64,000 bases of DNA from Rhodococcoides fascians NBRC 12155 = LMG 3623 (GTDB lineage Bacteria > Actinomycetota > Actinomycetes > Mycobacteriales > Mycobacteriaceae): NCBI RefSeq assembly GCF_001894785.1, contig NZ_BCWW01000003.1:496001-560000 (forward strand), read 5' to 3'. Under the pieces are notes generated by a model. The model was not told the origin of the DNA. It saw nothing but the letters and a program-made list of their open reading frames with translations, and ran no database searches. Positions 27,651-36,057 of the stretch are shown in pieces. Each line of letters opens with the position of its first letter. The stretch's first letter is position 1. The translations under genes and the position numbers were made by a program.

Positions 27651-27667
27651 GTATACAAGACGTATGC
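27651..27667. promoter_or_regulatory. Candidate GntR operator, copy 2 (GTATAC-N5-GTATGC)
   Basis: GTATAC-AAGAC-GTATGC, identical in both halves and spacing to the site at 25617-25633. It lies in the divergent gap between the MHS transporter (start 27592) and the DUF2848 gene (start 27723). A further CATAC half-site lies just upstream (27641-27645). Confidence 0.65.
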
Positions 27668-27722
27668 GCAAGCCTTTGGGCGCATCGGAAACAGAAAATT
27701 TACGAGGAGAGGGTCCTTACTG

Positions 27723-28397
27723 ATGCTCACATTCACGCTGCCCGACGGCACATTCGAATCGGTCGAGGTGAAGGCCTTGCTCAACGCCGGGTACGCCGGA
27801 CGCAACCAGGGGGAGGTGGCGTCGCACATCGCGGAGCTGGCCGAACTGGGCGTCCCTGCCCCGACGGTGACGCCCGCGCTGTATCCGATTTCGCCATACC
27901 TGGCGCAGCAGACGGACGCCGTTGCCGTCCAGCACGGCCGTACGTCGGGCGAGGCCGAGTGGGCGCTGGTGATCCTGGGCGACACGATCGACGACGTGCT
28001 GCTGACGGTCGCCTGCGATCACACCGACCGTGACCTCGAAGTCCACAGTGTCGCGTGGAGCAAGAACGCGGCTCCCGATGTGCTCGGCGCCGGCGCGTGG
28101 CGTCTGTCGGAGGTCGCCGATCGGCTGGACGAGATCACCTTGACCGCGTGGGCGGACGGCGTCGCAATTCAGACCGGAACACTCGGTGATCTTCTCGCTC
28201 CGCACTACTGGCTCGACGTGCTCGCCGGCCGTGGACTGTTCACCCGTGGAACCGTGTTGATCTCCGGCACCATCTCGATGCACCCCGGTGTGAACCAGTT
28301 CGCCGACACCTGGAAGGTCGAGATGTCCGACCCCGCAACCGGCAATACGCTGACCTGCGAATACAAGACGATGTTGATGCCAGCTCCGATCGGCTGA
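27723..28397 (+). CDS. DUF2848 family protein
   Basis: 224-aa cytosolic protein matching DUF2848 (ALYPISPYLAQQTDAVAV, HPGVNQFADTWKVEM). Function unknown; members are often found near amidohydrolases and transporters in acid-catabolism clusters. The ATG at 27723 follows GAGGAGAGGG. The open frame extends upstream to 27531 but that part overlaps the MHS gene and the operator. It should be co-regulated with the amidohydrolase and MHS transporter through the duplicated operator. Confidence 0.78.
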   Translation: MLTFTLPDGTFESVEVKALLNAGYAGRNQGEVASHIAELAELGVPAPTVTPALYPISPYLAQQTDAVAVQHGRTSGEAEWALVILGDTIDDVLLTVACDHTDRDLEVHSVAWSKNAAPDVLGAGAWRLSEVADRLDEITLTAWADGVAIQTGTLGDLLAPHYWLDVLAGRGLFTRGTVLISGTISMHPGVNQFADTWKVEMSDPATGNTLTCEYKTMLMPAPIG

Positions 28398-28408
28398 CCG
28401 TGACGACG

Positions 28409-28414
28409 TAAAAT
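28409..28414 (+). promoter_or_regulatory. -10-like box (TAAAAT) for FKBP gene
   Basis: TAAAAT in the 84-bp gap after DUF2848; it would give a leader of about 60 nt that includes the AGGAG ribosome-binding site at 28471-28475. Confidence 0.35.
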
Positions 28415-28481
28415 TGGTGCCGACCATGCCCAGAACACCGCAGTCGGCGTCGGCGGGCCGGCACAACCGCAGGAGACTTCA

Positions 28482-28841
28482 GTGACGAAGCCAGTGATCG
28501 AATTTCAAGCCGGACCGGCACCGTTGGATCTGGTGACGGTCGACCTCGTCGAAGGTGACGGCGCAGAGGCAGTACCGGGCGGAAACGTAGAGGTGCACTA
28601 CGTCGGCGTCGAGTTCGACACCGGCGAGGAGTTCGACTCGTCCTGGAACCGCGGCGAGTCCATCCAGTTCCCGCTCCGAGGCCTCATTCAGGGCTGGCAG
28701 GACGGCATCCCCGGGATGAAGGTCGGCGGACGCCGCCAGCTCACCATCCCGCCGGAGCTCGCATACGGCCCCGCCGGCGCAGGTCACCGTCTGTCCGGCA
28801 AGACGCTCGTCTTCGTCATCGATCTGCTCGACGTCAAGTAG
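28482..28841 (+). CDS. FKBP-type peptidyl-prolyl cis-trans isomerase
   Basis: 119-aa single-domain FKBP. Active-site residues are readable: Y-D-F positions in EVHYVGVEFDTGEEFDSS, W in IQGWQDGIPGMKVGG, and the LTIPPELAYG loop. It accelerates proline isomerisation in protein folding. There is no signal peptide, so it is cytosolic. GTG start with AGGAG 6 nt upstream. It converges on prrB with 11 bp between them. Confidence 0.93.
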   Translation: MTKPVIEFQAGPAPLDLVTVDLVEGDGAEAVPGGNVEVHYVGVEFDTGEEFDSSWNRGESIQFPLRGLIQGWQDGIPGMKVGGRRQLTIPPELAYGPAGAGHRLSGKTLVFVIDLLDVK

Positions 28842-28852
28842 CAGATCTCTCG

Positions 28853-30154
28853 TCAGCGGTCCTGTAGCTCGAGCACCAATCGGGCACCCCCGAGGGGGCT
28901 GTCTGCCAGATATGCGCGGCCACCGTGCAATTCGGCCTGCTGGGCCACCAGCGCGAGACCGAGGCCGGAGCCGCCCTTCGCGGCTCCGGCTCCACGCTCG
29001 AAGCGTCCGAACACCGACTCGCGTTCGTCCACCGGAACGCCGGATCCATTGTCGTCGATCAGGATTCGGACCAGCGCGTCCGCGCGCTCGACGCGAATGA
29101 CGACGGTGCTCGCCCCGCCGTGCCGGACGGCGTTGCCGATCGCGTTGTCCACCGCGAGTCGAACTCCGGTGGGGAGTGCGCGAATCGTGATCTCGCACTC
29201 CGGTTCCGACTCCACCCGAACGTCCAGACCCGGGTGCTGACGCTGCGCGTCCTGCGCGGCGACGTCGCAGATGTCGATGATGTCGGTCTCGACCCGGTCG
29301 CCCTCGCTGGACAATTCACCCGATGCCAATCGTTCGAGCGCGGTCAGGGTCGTCTCGACTCGGCCCTGAGTGCGTTCGAGGTCGGTCAGGATTTCCTGTT
29401 GCTGCGCGCGCTCGAGATCGAGGGTGCGCAGCACTTCGATGTCGGTACGCATCGCAGTCAACGGGGTGCGCAGCTCGTGGGCCGACACGGCCGCAAAATC
29501 GCGTGCCGTGTCCAGGGCGGCATTGGTGCGTTCCTGTGCCTCGTTCAGTCGGGTGAGCATGCCCCCGATCGCGACCGCGAGCTCGTCGGCCTCGGTGACT
29601 CCGGTTCGGGTCTGCGGCGCCGACGGAGGCTGAGCGCTGACCTGCCGCGTCAGCGTCACCAGCGGTCTGACGGCACGTCCTCCGAACAGCCAACCCAGGC
29701 CCGTCGACACGGCGACCGCAGCCAGCCCCAGCAGGATCACCTGTCTCTGTTGCTCGTCGGTCACCTGCTGCGCCTCGATGGCCGGGACACCGATGGAGAT
29801 GGACACGGACGAGACCACGGTCGAGGTCGCGGTGTAGACCCGAAACCGCTGACCGTCCACATCCACTGTCTGAGAACCGGTGTCGAGGGCCGGCAACCGC
29901 GTAGGAGTCGAGGCGACGACGATGTCTCCGCTGCGAATGGTGACAGCGAACGCTCCGGACAGCTGATCGATGAAGGCTTCCAGCGTCGACGAGTTCGGGA
30001 CCAGCACCTGCGATGCCGTCGTCAGACGCTCGTCGAGCTGGTTGACGTTGTTGCGGGAAATGGCCACCGACGTCACCACGGCCAGGGCCGCCACGACAAG
30101 GGTGGCACCGAGGGCCGTCGCCGCCGCGACCCGGGCGCGAAGCGAGAAACTCAT
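28853..30154 (-). CDS. prrB: PrrB-like sensor histidine kinase
   Basis: 433-aa kinase orthologous to M. tuberculosis PrrB (Rv0902c). Helix at ~12-32, an extracytoplasmic sensor loop of about 100 residues, a second helix at ~138-158, then HAMP. The phospho-acceptor is H227 in [16 protein letters not shown]-binding: [12 protein letters not shown] (N-box), DDNGSGVP (G1) and [13 protein letters not shown] (G2). It overlaps prrA by 4 bp and pairs with it. In mycobacteria PrrAB is linked to respiration and nitrogen responses. Confidence 0.9.
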   Translation of the reverse strand: MSFSLRARVAAATALGATLVVAALAVVTSVAISRNNVNQLDERLTTASQVLVPNSSTLEAFIDQLSGAFAVTIRSGDIVVASTPTRLPALDTGSQTVDVDGQRFRVYTATSTVVSSVSISIGVPAIEAQQVTDEQQRQVILLGLAAVAVSTGLGWLFGGRAVRPLVTLTRQVSAQPPSAPQTRTGVTEADELAVAIGGMLTRLNEAQERTNAALDTARDFAAVSAHELRTPLTAMRTDIEVLRTLDLERAQQQEILTDLERTQGRVETTLTALERLASGELSSEGDRVETDIIDICDVAAQDAQRQHPGLDVRVESEPECEITIRALPTGVRLAVDNAIGNAVRHGGASTVVIRVERADALVRILIDDNGSGVPVDERESVFGRFERGAGAAKGGSGLGLALVAQQAELHGGRAYLADSPLGGARLVLELQDR

Positions 30155-30879
30155 ACCGACTCCCGCACGACGAAGCCCACACCGCGGACGGTGTGCAGGA
30201 TGCGCGGCGAGCCGTCGCTCTCGAGTTTGCGGCGTAGATAGCCGACGAACACGTCGACGACGTTGGTGTCGGCGACGAAGTCGTAGCCCCAGACCAATTC
30301 GAGGAGTCGCTCACGCGTCAGTACGACGCCCTTGTTGCGAGCAAGAATGGCCAGCAACTCGAACTCGCGCTTCGTGAGATCGATGTCGACGCCGCCGCGG
30401 TGCACTCGGTACCCCGCGATATCGACAACCAAAGTGCCCACGGCGACAGCCGAATTGGGGATACCGGGATCGACTGCGGGAATGACCGGACTGGTGCCGC
30501 GCCGTCGGAGCATGGCCCGGATGCGGGCCACCAGCTCGGCGAGCACGAACGGTTTGGTGAGGTAGTCGTCGGCACCGGATTCGAGACCGGCGATGCGATC
30601 GTCCACGGAGCTGCGGGCACTGAGAACACAGATCGGAATGTCGTTCCCCATGGCGCGCAACGCAGTCACGACGCTTGCGCCGTCGAGCACCGGCATGTTG
30701 ATGTCGAGCACGATCGCATCGGGCGAGGTGCGCGACACGACGCCGAGCGCCTCGGCCCCGTCCGACGCCGTGATGACCGTGAAGCCGGACAGGCGCAGGC
30801 CGCGCTGCAGCGACGACAACACATCGGTGTCATCGTCGACGACGAGGACGGTGGCGGGGGTGCTCGGCGATTCGGTCAC
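30151..30879 (-). CDS. prrA: PrrA-like OmpR-family response regulator
   Basis: 242-aa regulator orthologous to M. tuberculosis PrrA (Rv0903c). Receiver with D15-D16-D17 acidic cluster, phospho-acceptor D59 ([12 protein letters not shown]) and Lys in [10 protein letters not shown]. The C-terminal winged helix includes [19 protein letters not shown] and the recognition helix/wing [15 protein letters not shown] 4-bp overlap precedes prrB. The gene just upstream (30889-31095) ends 9 bp before it and may be co-transcribed. Confidence 0.92.
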   Translation of the reverse strand: MTESPSTPATVLVVDDDTDVLSSLQRGLRLSGFTVITASDGAEALGVVSRTSPDAIVLDINMPVLDGASVVTALRAMGNDIPICVLSARSSVDDRIAGLESGADDYLTKPFVLAELVARIRAMLRRRGTSPVIPAVDPGIPNSAVAVGTLVVDIAGYRVHRGGVDIDLTKREFELLAILARNKGVVLTRERLLELVWGYDFVADTNVVDVFVGYLRRKLESDGSPRILHTVRGVGFVVRESV

Positions 30880-30888
30880 CTCCCAATG

Positions 30889-31095
30889 CTAGGCAACCCA
30901 GCTGTCGACGGTGGTACGCCGCTCCTCGGGCGTCTTGGCGAAGAATTCCTCGAGGGCCGTGCGGCGATCGACGTCGGCGTCGAGGGTCCAGGCGAGGGCG
31001 GGTGCCTTGGCATAGAGCTGCTCGTAGTACTTCTCGAACGTGCAGGTGCTCTCGACGAGGGAGAGGGCACCGGGGAAGGGGCGGATGTTCGTCAT
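30889..31095 (-). CDS. Hypothetical protein, 68 aa
   Basis: Small soluble protein beginning MTNIRPFPGALSLVESTCTF, then helical and acidic (YYEQLYAKAPALAWTLDADV), with no membrane segment and no recognised family. The ATG at 31095 has a good GGAGAGA ribosome-binding site. Its stop lies 9 bp before the prrA start, so it may be the first gene of a prrAB transcript. The in-frame extension upstream to 31515 runs antisense through the photolyase gene and is not used. Confidence 0.6.
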   Translation of the reverse strand: MTNIRPFPGALSLVESTCTFEKYYEQLYAKAPALAWTLDADVDRRTALEEFFAKTPEERRTTVDSWVA

Positions 31096-31179
31096 GATGT
31101 TCTCTCCTCTGCTCGCGGCTGATCGGCGTATTTCCCAAGGTAGGGGGCGATGTTGCGGCGTCGGTGAGCATGGATTGGC

Positions 31180-31194
31180 GATTCTCTGAGAATC
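31180..31194. promoter_or_regulatory. Palindrome GATTCTC-T-GAGAATC
   Basis: Perfect 7-bp arms in the divergent gap between the 68-aa gene and the photolyase gene, 53 bp before the photolyase ATG. Operator-like; the cognate regulator is not evident nearby. Confidence 0.4.
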
Positions 31195-31246
31195 CCCGAA
31201 ACAGCGATGGGGGTTGCTCGTAGCCGGGTTGGGTAAGACTGACGGC

Positions 31247-32575
31247 ATGTCGCTCGTTTGGTTTCGCCGTGATCTCCGACTGGGGGATCTGCCCACCCTC
31301 ACCGCCGCTGCCGAGTCCGGGGATCCGGTACTGGGGCTCTTCGTATTGGACGACCGTTTGCTGAAGCCCTCCGGCGGTCCGCGCAAGGACTTCCTGTTCC
31401 GGTCGCTCGAGGCACTGAACGAGCAGCTCGACGGCAGACTGATGGTGGTGCACGGCGAACCCGAGACGGTGGTGCCGAAGGTGGCGAAGACAATCGACGC
31501 CGACGAGGTCCACATCAGCGCCGATTACGGTCCGTACGGCCGGGAGCGGGACCAGCGCGTCGGCGAGAAGGTGACGCTGGTCGAGACCGGGTCGCCGTAT
31601 GCCGTTGCGCCCGGACGAATCACCAAGGACGACGGTGAGCCGTACAAGGTGTTCACGCCGTACTCGCGGCAGTGGATGGAACACGGTTGGCGTGGACCAG
31701 CCGATACGTCCGCGAAAACCGTGACGTGGATCGACCCCGACGACGTGAAAGGCGTGAAGAGGGCGAAAGTTCCGAGCGAGAAGGAGACCTCCGACGCCGA
31801 TGCAGGGGAGAAGGCCGCACTGGCGCAGTGGAAAGACTTTCTCGACGACGTCTCGAAGTACGACGACGAACGCAACCGCCCCGACCTCGATTCGACGAGC
31901 CGGATGTCGGTGCATCTGAAGTACGGCACCATTCACCCGCGAACCATGCTGGCCGACCTGGGCAAGCTCCGCAACGAGGGTGCTGCCGCGTATCGGCGGC
32001 AGATCTGCTGGCGAGACTTCTACGCCGACATCCTGTTTCAGCGCCCCGACAGTGCGCGCGAGAACTACGTCAAGAAGTTCGACAAGATCGAACTGGACTC
32101 GGGCAAGCACGCCGACGAGCTGTTCGAGGCCTGGTGCAAGGGCGAGACCGGCTTTCCGATCGTCGATGCCGGTATGCGGCAACTGAACTCGGAGAAGTGG
32201 ATGCACAACCGGGTCCGTATGATCGTCGCGTCGTTCCTCGTCAAAGACCTGCACCTGCCGTGGTGGCGAGGTGCCCGCTATTTCATGCAGCATCTCGTCG
32301 ACGGCGATCTGGCCAACAATCAGCACGGTTGGCAGTGGACCGCGGGCACCGGTACCGACGCCTCGCCGTACTTTCGGGTGTTCAACCCGATCACCCAAGG
32401 TGAGAAATTCGATCCGACAGGCGATTACGTCCGGCGCTGGGTGCCGGAGCTACGCGGTGAGGAGGGAAAAGCCGTGCACACGTTGAAGTTCGGCCGACCC
32501 AGGGAGTACGTGGATCCGATCGTCGACCACAAGCACGAGCGTGAGGTTGCTATCGCTCGGTTCAAGGCGCTGTAA
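31247..32575 (+). CDS. phrB: Deoxyribodipyrimidine photolyase
   Basis: 442-aa class I photolyase that reverses UV-induced cyclobutane dimers using blue light and FAD. The N-terminal antenna domain starts MSLVWFRRDLRLGDLPTL. The C-terminal FAD domain shows ICWRDFYADILF, FPIVDAGMRQLNSEKWMHNR, MIVASFLVKDLHL and the Trp-containing NNQHGWQWTAGTGTDASPYF tract of the electron-transfer and FAD site. ATG at 31247; a TAAGAC hexamer 7 nt upstream could be its -10 box. It converges with the EamA gene, 6 bp apart. Confidence 0.93.
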   Translation: MSLVWFRRDLRLGDLPTLTAAAESGDPVLGLFVLDDRLLKPSGGPRKDFLFRSLEALNEQLDGRLMVVHGEPETVVPKVAKTIDADEVHISADYGPYGRERDQRVGEKVTLVETGSPYAVAPGRITKDDGEPYKVFTPYSRQWMEHGWRGPADTSAKTVTWIDPDDVKGVKRAKVPSEKETSDADAGEKAALAQWKDFLDDVSKYDDERNRPDLDSTSRMSVHLKYGTIHPRTMLADLGKLRNEGAAAYRRQICWRDFYADILFQRPDSARENYVKKFDKIELDSGKHADELFEAWCKGETGFPIVDAGMRQLNSEKWMHNRVRMIVASFLVKDLHLPWWRGARYFMQHLVDGDLANNQHGWQWTAGTGTDASPYFRVFNPITQGEKFDPTGDYVRRWVPELRGEEGKAVHTLKFGRPREYVDPIVDHKHEREVAIARFKAL

Positions 32576-32581
32576 CGGCTG

Positions 32582-33484
32582 CTATTTCCTGCGGGACAAC
32601 CCGACCCCGACGAGGCAGATGACACCGCCGACGACGGCGAGAATGTGCGGTATCTCGCCGAGCGACAACCAGGCCAGAGTGATGGTGATCGGCGGCACCG
32701 CATACGTGGTGATGCCTAGCTTGCCTGCGTTCATGCGCGTCAGCGCGTAGGCCCAGGTGCTGAACGCCAGTGCGGTGGGAACCAGGCCGAGGTAGATCAG
32801 TCCGCCGGTGGCTCCGGCCGAGGCGGTCGACAGGTCGTCGAGCAGAGCGGGCGCGAACGGCAGCGTGCAGACCGCGCCGATGGTGCAGGCCATCCAGGTG
32901 ACCTGCAGGCCGGGAATCGTGCGCAGCACCGGCTTCTGGCTGAGTACTCCGATCGCATAGGTCACCGCGGATACGAGACAAAGTGCAATGCCGAGGAAGT
33001 CGGCGTCCGTTCTGGTGGTCGAGGTGGTGGTGACGGCGGTGACGACGCCGACCATGACAGCACCGGCGAACGCGATACCGGCACCGATCACCAACCACTT
33101 CGGAAAGCCCTCGCCCAGAAGCAGACCGGCGAACAGGGCCACCAGGATAGGGCCGATCTGAATGATCATCGACGTCGTTCCGGCGTCTACACGTTGCTCG
33201 GCGGCGTTGAGGGCGACGTTGTAAACGCCGAACCAGAACACGCCGACGCTGGCGATCTGTAACCACTGCGTGCGGTTCGGCTTGACCCACTGTCTCCTGA
33301 TCAACACGATCACACCGAGTGCGCACGATCCGATGAGCAGCCGGCCCAGAGCGAGTGGGCCGGCACCGAACGATTCACCGACGCCGCGGATGGCGACGAA
33401 GGCCGAGGCCCACGAGATCACCGTGACGGTGACCGCACCGAGGGCGAGCCAGTCGACGGCGGGGCGAGTGTCGAGATCTGTCAT
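32582..33484 (-). CDS. EamA/DMT-family transporter
   Basis: 300-aa, ten-helix drug/metabolite transporter with two EamA repeats (~14-140 and ~158-295). VISWASAFVAIRGVGESFGA and ALRRLLIG-like helices match exporters of amino acids or metabolites. Substrate unknown. The ATG at 33484 follows an ACGCTA (TAGCGT) -10 box by 7 nt, so the frame's upstream extension to 33631 is rejected. No terminator is visible between it and the photolyase. Confidence 0.85.
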   Translation of the reverse strand: MTDLDTRPAVDWLALGAVTVTVISWASAFVAIRGVGESFGAGPLALGRLLIGSCALGVIVLIRRQWVKPNRTQWLQIASVGVFWFGVYNVALNAAEQRVDAGTTSMIIQIGPILVALFAGLLLGEGFPKWLVIGAGIAFAGAVMVGVVTAVTTTSTTRTDADFLGIALCLVSAVTYAIGVLSQKPVLRTIPGLQVTWMACTIGAVCTLPFAPALLDDLSTASAGATGGLIYLGLVPTALAFSTWAYALTRMNAGKLGITTYAVPPITITLAWLSLGEIPHILAVVGGVICLVGVGLSRRK

Positions 33485-33491
33485 GCCGAGG

Positions 33492-33497
33492 ACGCTA
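33492..33497 (-). promoter_or_regulatory. -10 box (TAGCGT) for EamA transporter
   Basis: Read on the minus strand, 7 nt before the ATG at 33484; no ribosome-binding site. Confidence 0.55.
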
Positions 33498-33554
33498 TCG
33501 TGCGGGAGTGCCCCATGGCGCGCGGGTTTCGGCCATGGTTGCTTCTGTTTCCGC

Positions 33555-35411
33555 CTATCTGCCGAGGAGCTTCTCCAGCGCATCGAGGACCGCGGGATCC
33601 TCGATGGTCGACGGGACCCCGTACTGCTCACCGGCGACGATCTGTCGCATCGTCTTTCGGAGTATCTTGCCCGAGCGGGTTTTCGGTAGAGCTCCGACGA
33701 TCGTCACATCGCGGAAGGTGGCCAGTGCACCGATTTGATCGCGGACCATGGCCACCAGTTCGGTACGCAATTGCTCCTCGGAGATGTTCTCGCCGGCTTT
33801 GAGTACTACGTATCCGCTGGGGCGCTGGCCTTTGAGGTCGTCGTGGATACCGATGACGGCGCATTCGGCGACGGCGGGATGGCCCGCGAGCACCGCCTCC
33901 ATCGACCCGGTGGACAGGCGGTGGCCGGCGACATTGATGACGTCGTCGCTGCGACCGAGTACGTAGACGTAACCGTCGGCGTCGATGTAACCGGAGTCGC
34001 CGGTGAGGTAGTAACCGGGGAACGTATCGAGATACGAACGCTGGAAACGTGATTCGTCGTTCCACAGTCCAACCAGTGCACCTGGCGGCAGTGGCAGCTG
34101 CACGACGATGTTGCCCTCCGAGCCTGCGTCCACAGGATTACCGGACGCGTCGAGGATGCCCACCTGGAATCCCGGTACCGGTACGGTCGGCGATCCGGGT
34201 TTGATCGGAAGTGGTTCCAGCCCGCGAAGGTTGGCGCAGATGGCCCACCCGGTCTCGGTCTGCCACCAATGGTCGACGACGGGTCGATCGAGGGTGCGTG
34301 AAATCCACTCGTAGGTATCGGGATCGAGGCGTTCACCGGCGACGAACAGTGTCTCCAGTGATGAGGTGTCGTACTTCTCGAGCTCGGCGGCGTGCGGATC
34401 GACCTTGCGGATAGCGCGTAGCGCGGTCGGTGCGGTGAACAGAGCCCGCACACCGTGGTCCTGGATCACCCGCCAGAACGCGCCTGCATCGGGAGTCCCG
34501 ACGGGCTTGCCCTCGTAGAGAACCGTTGTGGCACCAGCAAACAGCGGGCCGTAGACGATGTACGAGTGTCCCACCACCCATCCGACGTCGGAGGCCGTCC
34601 ACATCACCTGACCGGCATCCACGTCGTAGATGTTGCGCATCGACCACGTCAACGCGACGGCATGACCGCCGTTGTCGCGCACCACGCCCTTGGGTTTCCC
34701 CGTCGTACCCGACGTGTAGAGGATGTACAGCGGATCCGTCGCCGCCATCGAAACCGGTTGTGCCGCCGAGGCGTCGGCGATGAGGGTGTCCCAATCCAGC
34801 CACTCGTGTTCGCCGGGAATGCCCTCTCGTGATTTCACGATCACGGCCGGTGTGTTCGCGGTCGTGAGCGTCAGGGCGCGCTGCACCAACGGCAGATACT
34901 CGATGACGCGCCCCGGTTCGAACCCACCGCTCGCGGTGATCAGCAGCACCGGCTCGGCGTCGTCGATGCGCGCGGCGAGTTCTTTGGCGGCGAATCCGCC
35001 GAACACCACCGAGTGCACCGCACCGAGTCGCGCACACGCGAGCATCGCGATGACGGCCTCGGGAATCATCGGCAGATAGATGACCACGCGGTCGCCCGGC
35101 CCGACGCCCTGCGCGCGCAGCACCCCGGCGAAGCGCGCGGTCTCGTCGAGAAGTTCGGCGTAGGTGTAGCTCCGGGTGAGCCCGAGCATCGCCGAGTCGT
35201 AGATCAGCGCGGTGCGATCGCCGTGGCCGGCGTCGACGTGCCGATCGAGTGCGTTGACGCATGTATTGAGACGGGCTTCGGGAAACCATTGCGAACCGTC
35301 GAACGCCGTGGTGGGAGGGGTGTCCCAGTCGACTCCCGACGCGGCCGCCAGCCAGAAGTCCTCGCGGTTGTCGATGCTGCTGTCGAACGCCTGCCGATAC
35401 TCGCCACTCAT
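33555..35411 (-). CDS. prpE: Propionyl-CoA synthetase-like acyl-CoA ligase
   Basis: 618-aa ANL-superfamily enzyme that activates a short-chain acid with ATP and CoA. The N-terminal ACAS_N region has DWDTPPTTAFDG-SQWFPEARLNTC. Core motifs: YTSGTTGKPKGVV (P-loop), VVDHWWQTETGWAI, YLTGDSGYIDADGYVYVLGR and the C-terminal LPKTRSGKILRKTMRQI with the catalytic lysine (K in GKI). Length and motifs fit PrpE better than acetyl-CoA synthetase (~650 aa). Start by the leaderless -10 box at 35419. Confidence 0.85.
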   Translation of the reverse strand: MSGEYRQAFDSSIDNREDFWLAAASGVDWDTPPTTAFDGSQWFPEARLNTCVNALDRHVDAGHGDRTALIYDSAMLGLTRSYTYAELLDETARFAGVLRAQGVGPGDRVVIYLPMIPEAVIAMLACARLGAVHSVVFGGFAAKELAARIDDAEPVLLITASGGFEPGRVIEYLPLVQRALTLTTANTPAVIVKSREGIPGEHEWLDWDTLIADASAAQPVSMAATDPLYILYTSGTTGKPKGVVRDNGGHAVALTWSMRNIYDVDAGQVMWTASDVGWVVGHSYIVYGPLFAGATTVLYEGKPVGTPDAGAFWRVIQDHGVRALFTAPTALRAIRKVDPHAAELEKYDTSSLETLFVAGERLDPDTYEWISRTLDRPVVDHWWQTETGWAICANLRGLEPLPIKPGSPTVPVPGFQVGILDASGNPVDAGSEGNIVVQLPLPPGALVGLWNDESRFQRSYLDTFPGYYLTGDSGYIDADGYVYVLGRSDDVINVAGHRLSTGSMEAVLAGHPAVAECAVIGIHDDLKGQRPSGYVVLKAGENISEEQLRTELVAMVRDQIGALATFRDVTIVGALPKTRSGKILRKTMRQIVAGEQYGVPSTIEDPAVLDALEKLLGR

Positions 35412-35418
35412 GTCTGCG

Positions 35419-35424
35419 AGCGTA
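35419..35424 (-). promoter_or_regulatory. -10 box (TACGCT) for prpE
   Basis: Minus strand TACGCT, 7 nt before the ATG at 35411. Confidence 0.55.
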
Positions 35425-35450
35425 GTTCGAGGTGGGGTGGTCCGGGCCGG

Positions 35451-35520
35451 GTTGCGCACTACCGGCGACGACCGGCGGAATCCCGTCGACCGGCGGTCGG
35501 AATGTGCATCGGTGCCCACA
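35451..35520. repeat. Dispersed intergenic repeat, family A copy 2
   Basis: Gap-free partner of 14241-14310 in the same orientation. Here it lies between divergent genes, 27 bp outside the prpE -10 box, so its role cannot be simply terminator-like. Confidence 0.75.
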
Positions 35521-35603
35521 CGCCGTCAAGATTCACCGCTGGGGCGTCAAGATTGCGTCAACACCCCTGTTCGACGCCACCGCCCGGCGCAAGACTTCTT
35601 CTC

Positions 35604-36035
35604 ATGACTCTTGTGGACATACTTCCGTCTCTCGGTGCCGCCTACGTCTCGCGGTGCGATCCAGCGCTCTGGCCGGCGGACACTCACTGTGTGTGCGGTC
35701 GCATCACCGTCGACGGCGTTGCGTTGGAGGATGTGGCCGATGCCGAGGGCACTCCGGTGCAGTGGGGCTCGATTCTGGTGACTCGGGTGCGTTCGGTGAT
35801 CGCAGGCGAAGTGGGCGTCGACGCCGAGTTCGGGGATCTGCTGCAGGCCGTCGTGGTCAATCGGCATTCGGTGGGCCCGGTGGTCAAGGTCGACGTGCAC
35901 GGTCCGGGGCGCTGCTGCGTCAGTCCGGTCGAGTTGCCCGCGGACCTTCGGGCGGGCGATGTGTTGGCGCTCGTGACCTCGCACGTGCACGGCGGAGCCT
36001 GCGGTCGTTCCGCAGGCTCCACTCCGGTCTCGTAG
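35604..36035 (+). CDS. Hypothetical Cys-containing protein, 143 aa
   Basis: Unrecognised soluble protein starting MTLVDILPSLGAAYVSRCDP. It has six cysteines, including C-x-C near residue 30 (HCVCGRIT) and adjacent Cys-Cys in GPGRCCVSP, so metal binding is possible but unproven. The last ~13 residues (GRSAGSTPVS and before) are encoded by a hairpin and dispersed repeat, so the native C-terminus has probably been replaced by the element. It converges on the broken accD3 gene 18 bp away. The upstream in-frame extension to 35013 overlaps prpE antisense and is rejected. Confidence 0.6.
   Translation: MTLVDILPSLGAAYVSRCDPALWPADTHCVCGRITVDGVALEDVADAEGTPVQWGSILVTRVRSVIAGEVGVDAEFGDLLQAVVVNRHSVGPVVKVDVHGPGRCCVSPVELPADLRAGDVLALVTSHVHGGACGRSAGSTPVS
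35994..36020 (+). terminator. Hairpin inside the 3' end of the 143-aa gene
   Basis: GGAGCCTGCGG-TCGTT-CCGCAGGCTCC, a perfect 11-bp stem with a 5-nt loop. It is part of the family C repeat and lies between convergent genes, so a bidirectional terminator role is likely. Confidence 0.6.
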
Positions 36036-36057
36036 CAGGGGTTGAGTTTCCACTCAC
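36001..36057 (-). repeat. Dispersed repeat, family C copy 1
   Basis: Minus-strand copy: GTGAGTGGAA, a variable 21-nt middle, then GGAGTGGAGCCTGCGG plus AACGACCGC. It matches 45079-45136. The TGA inside GTGAGTGG is the stop codon of the accD3 frame (36054-36056). Confidence 0.75.
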
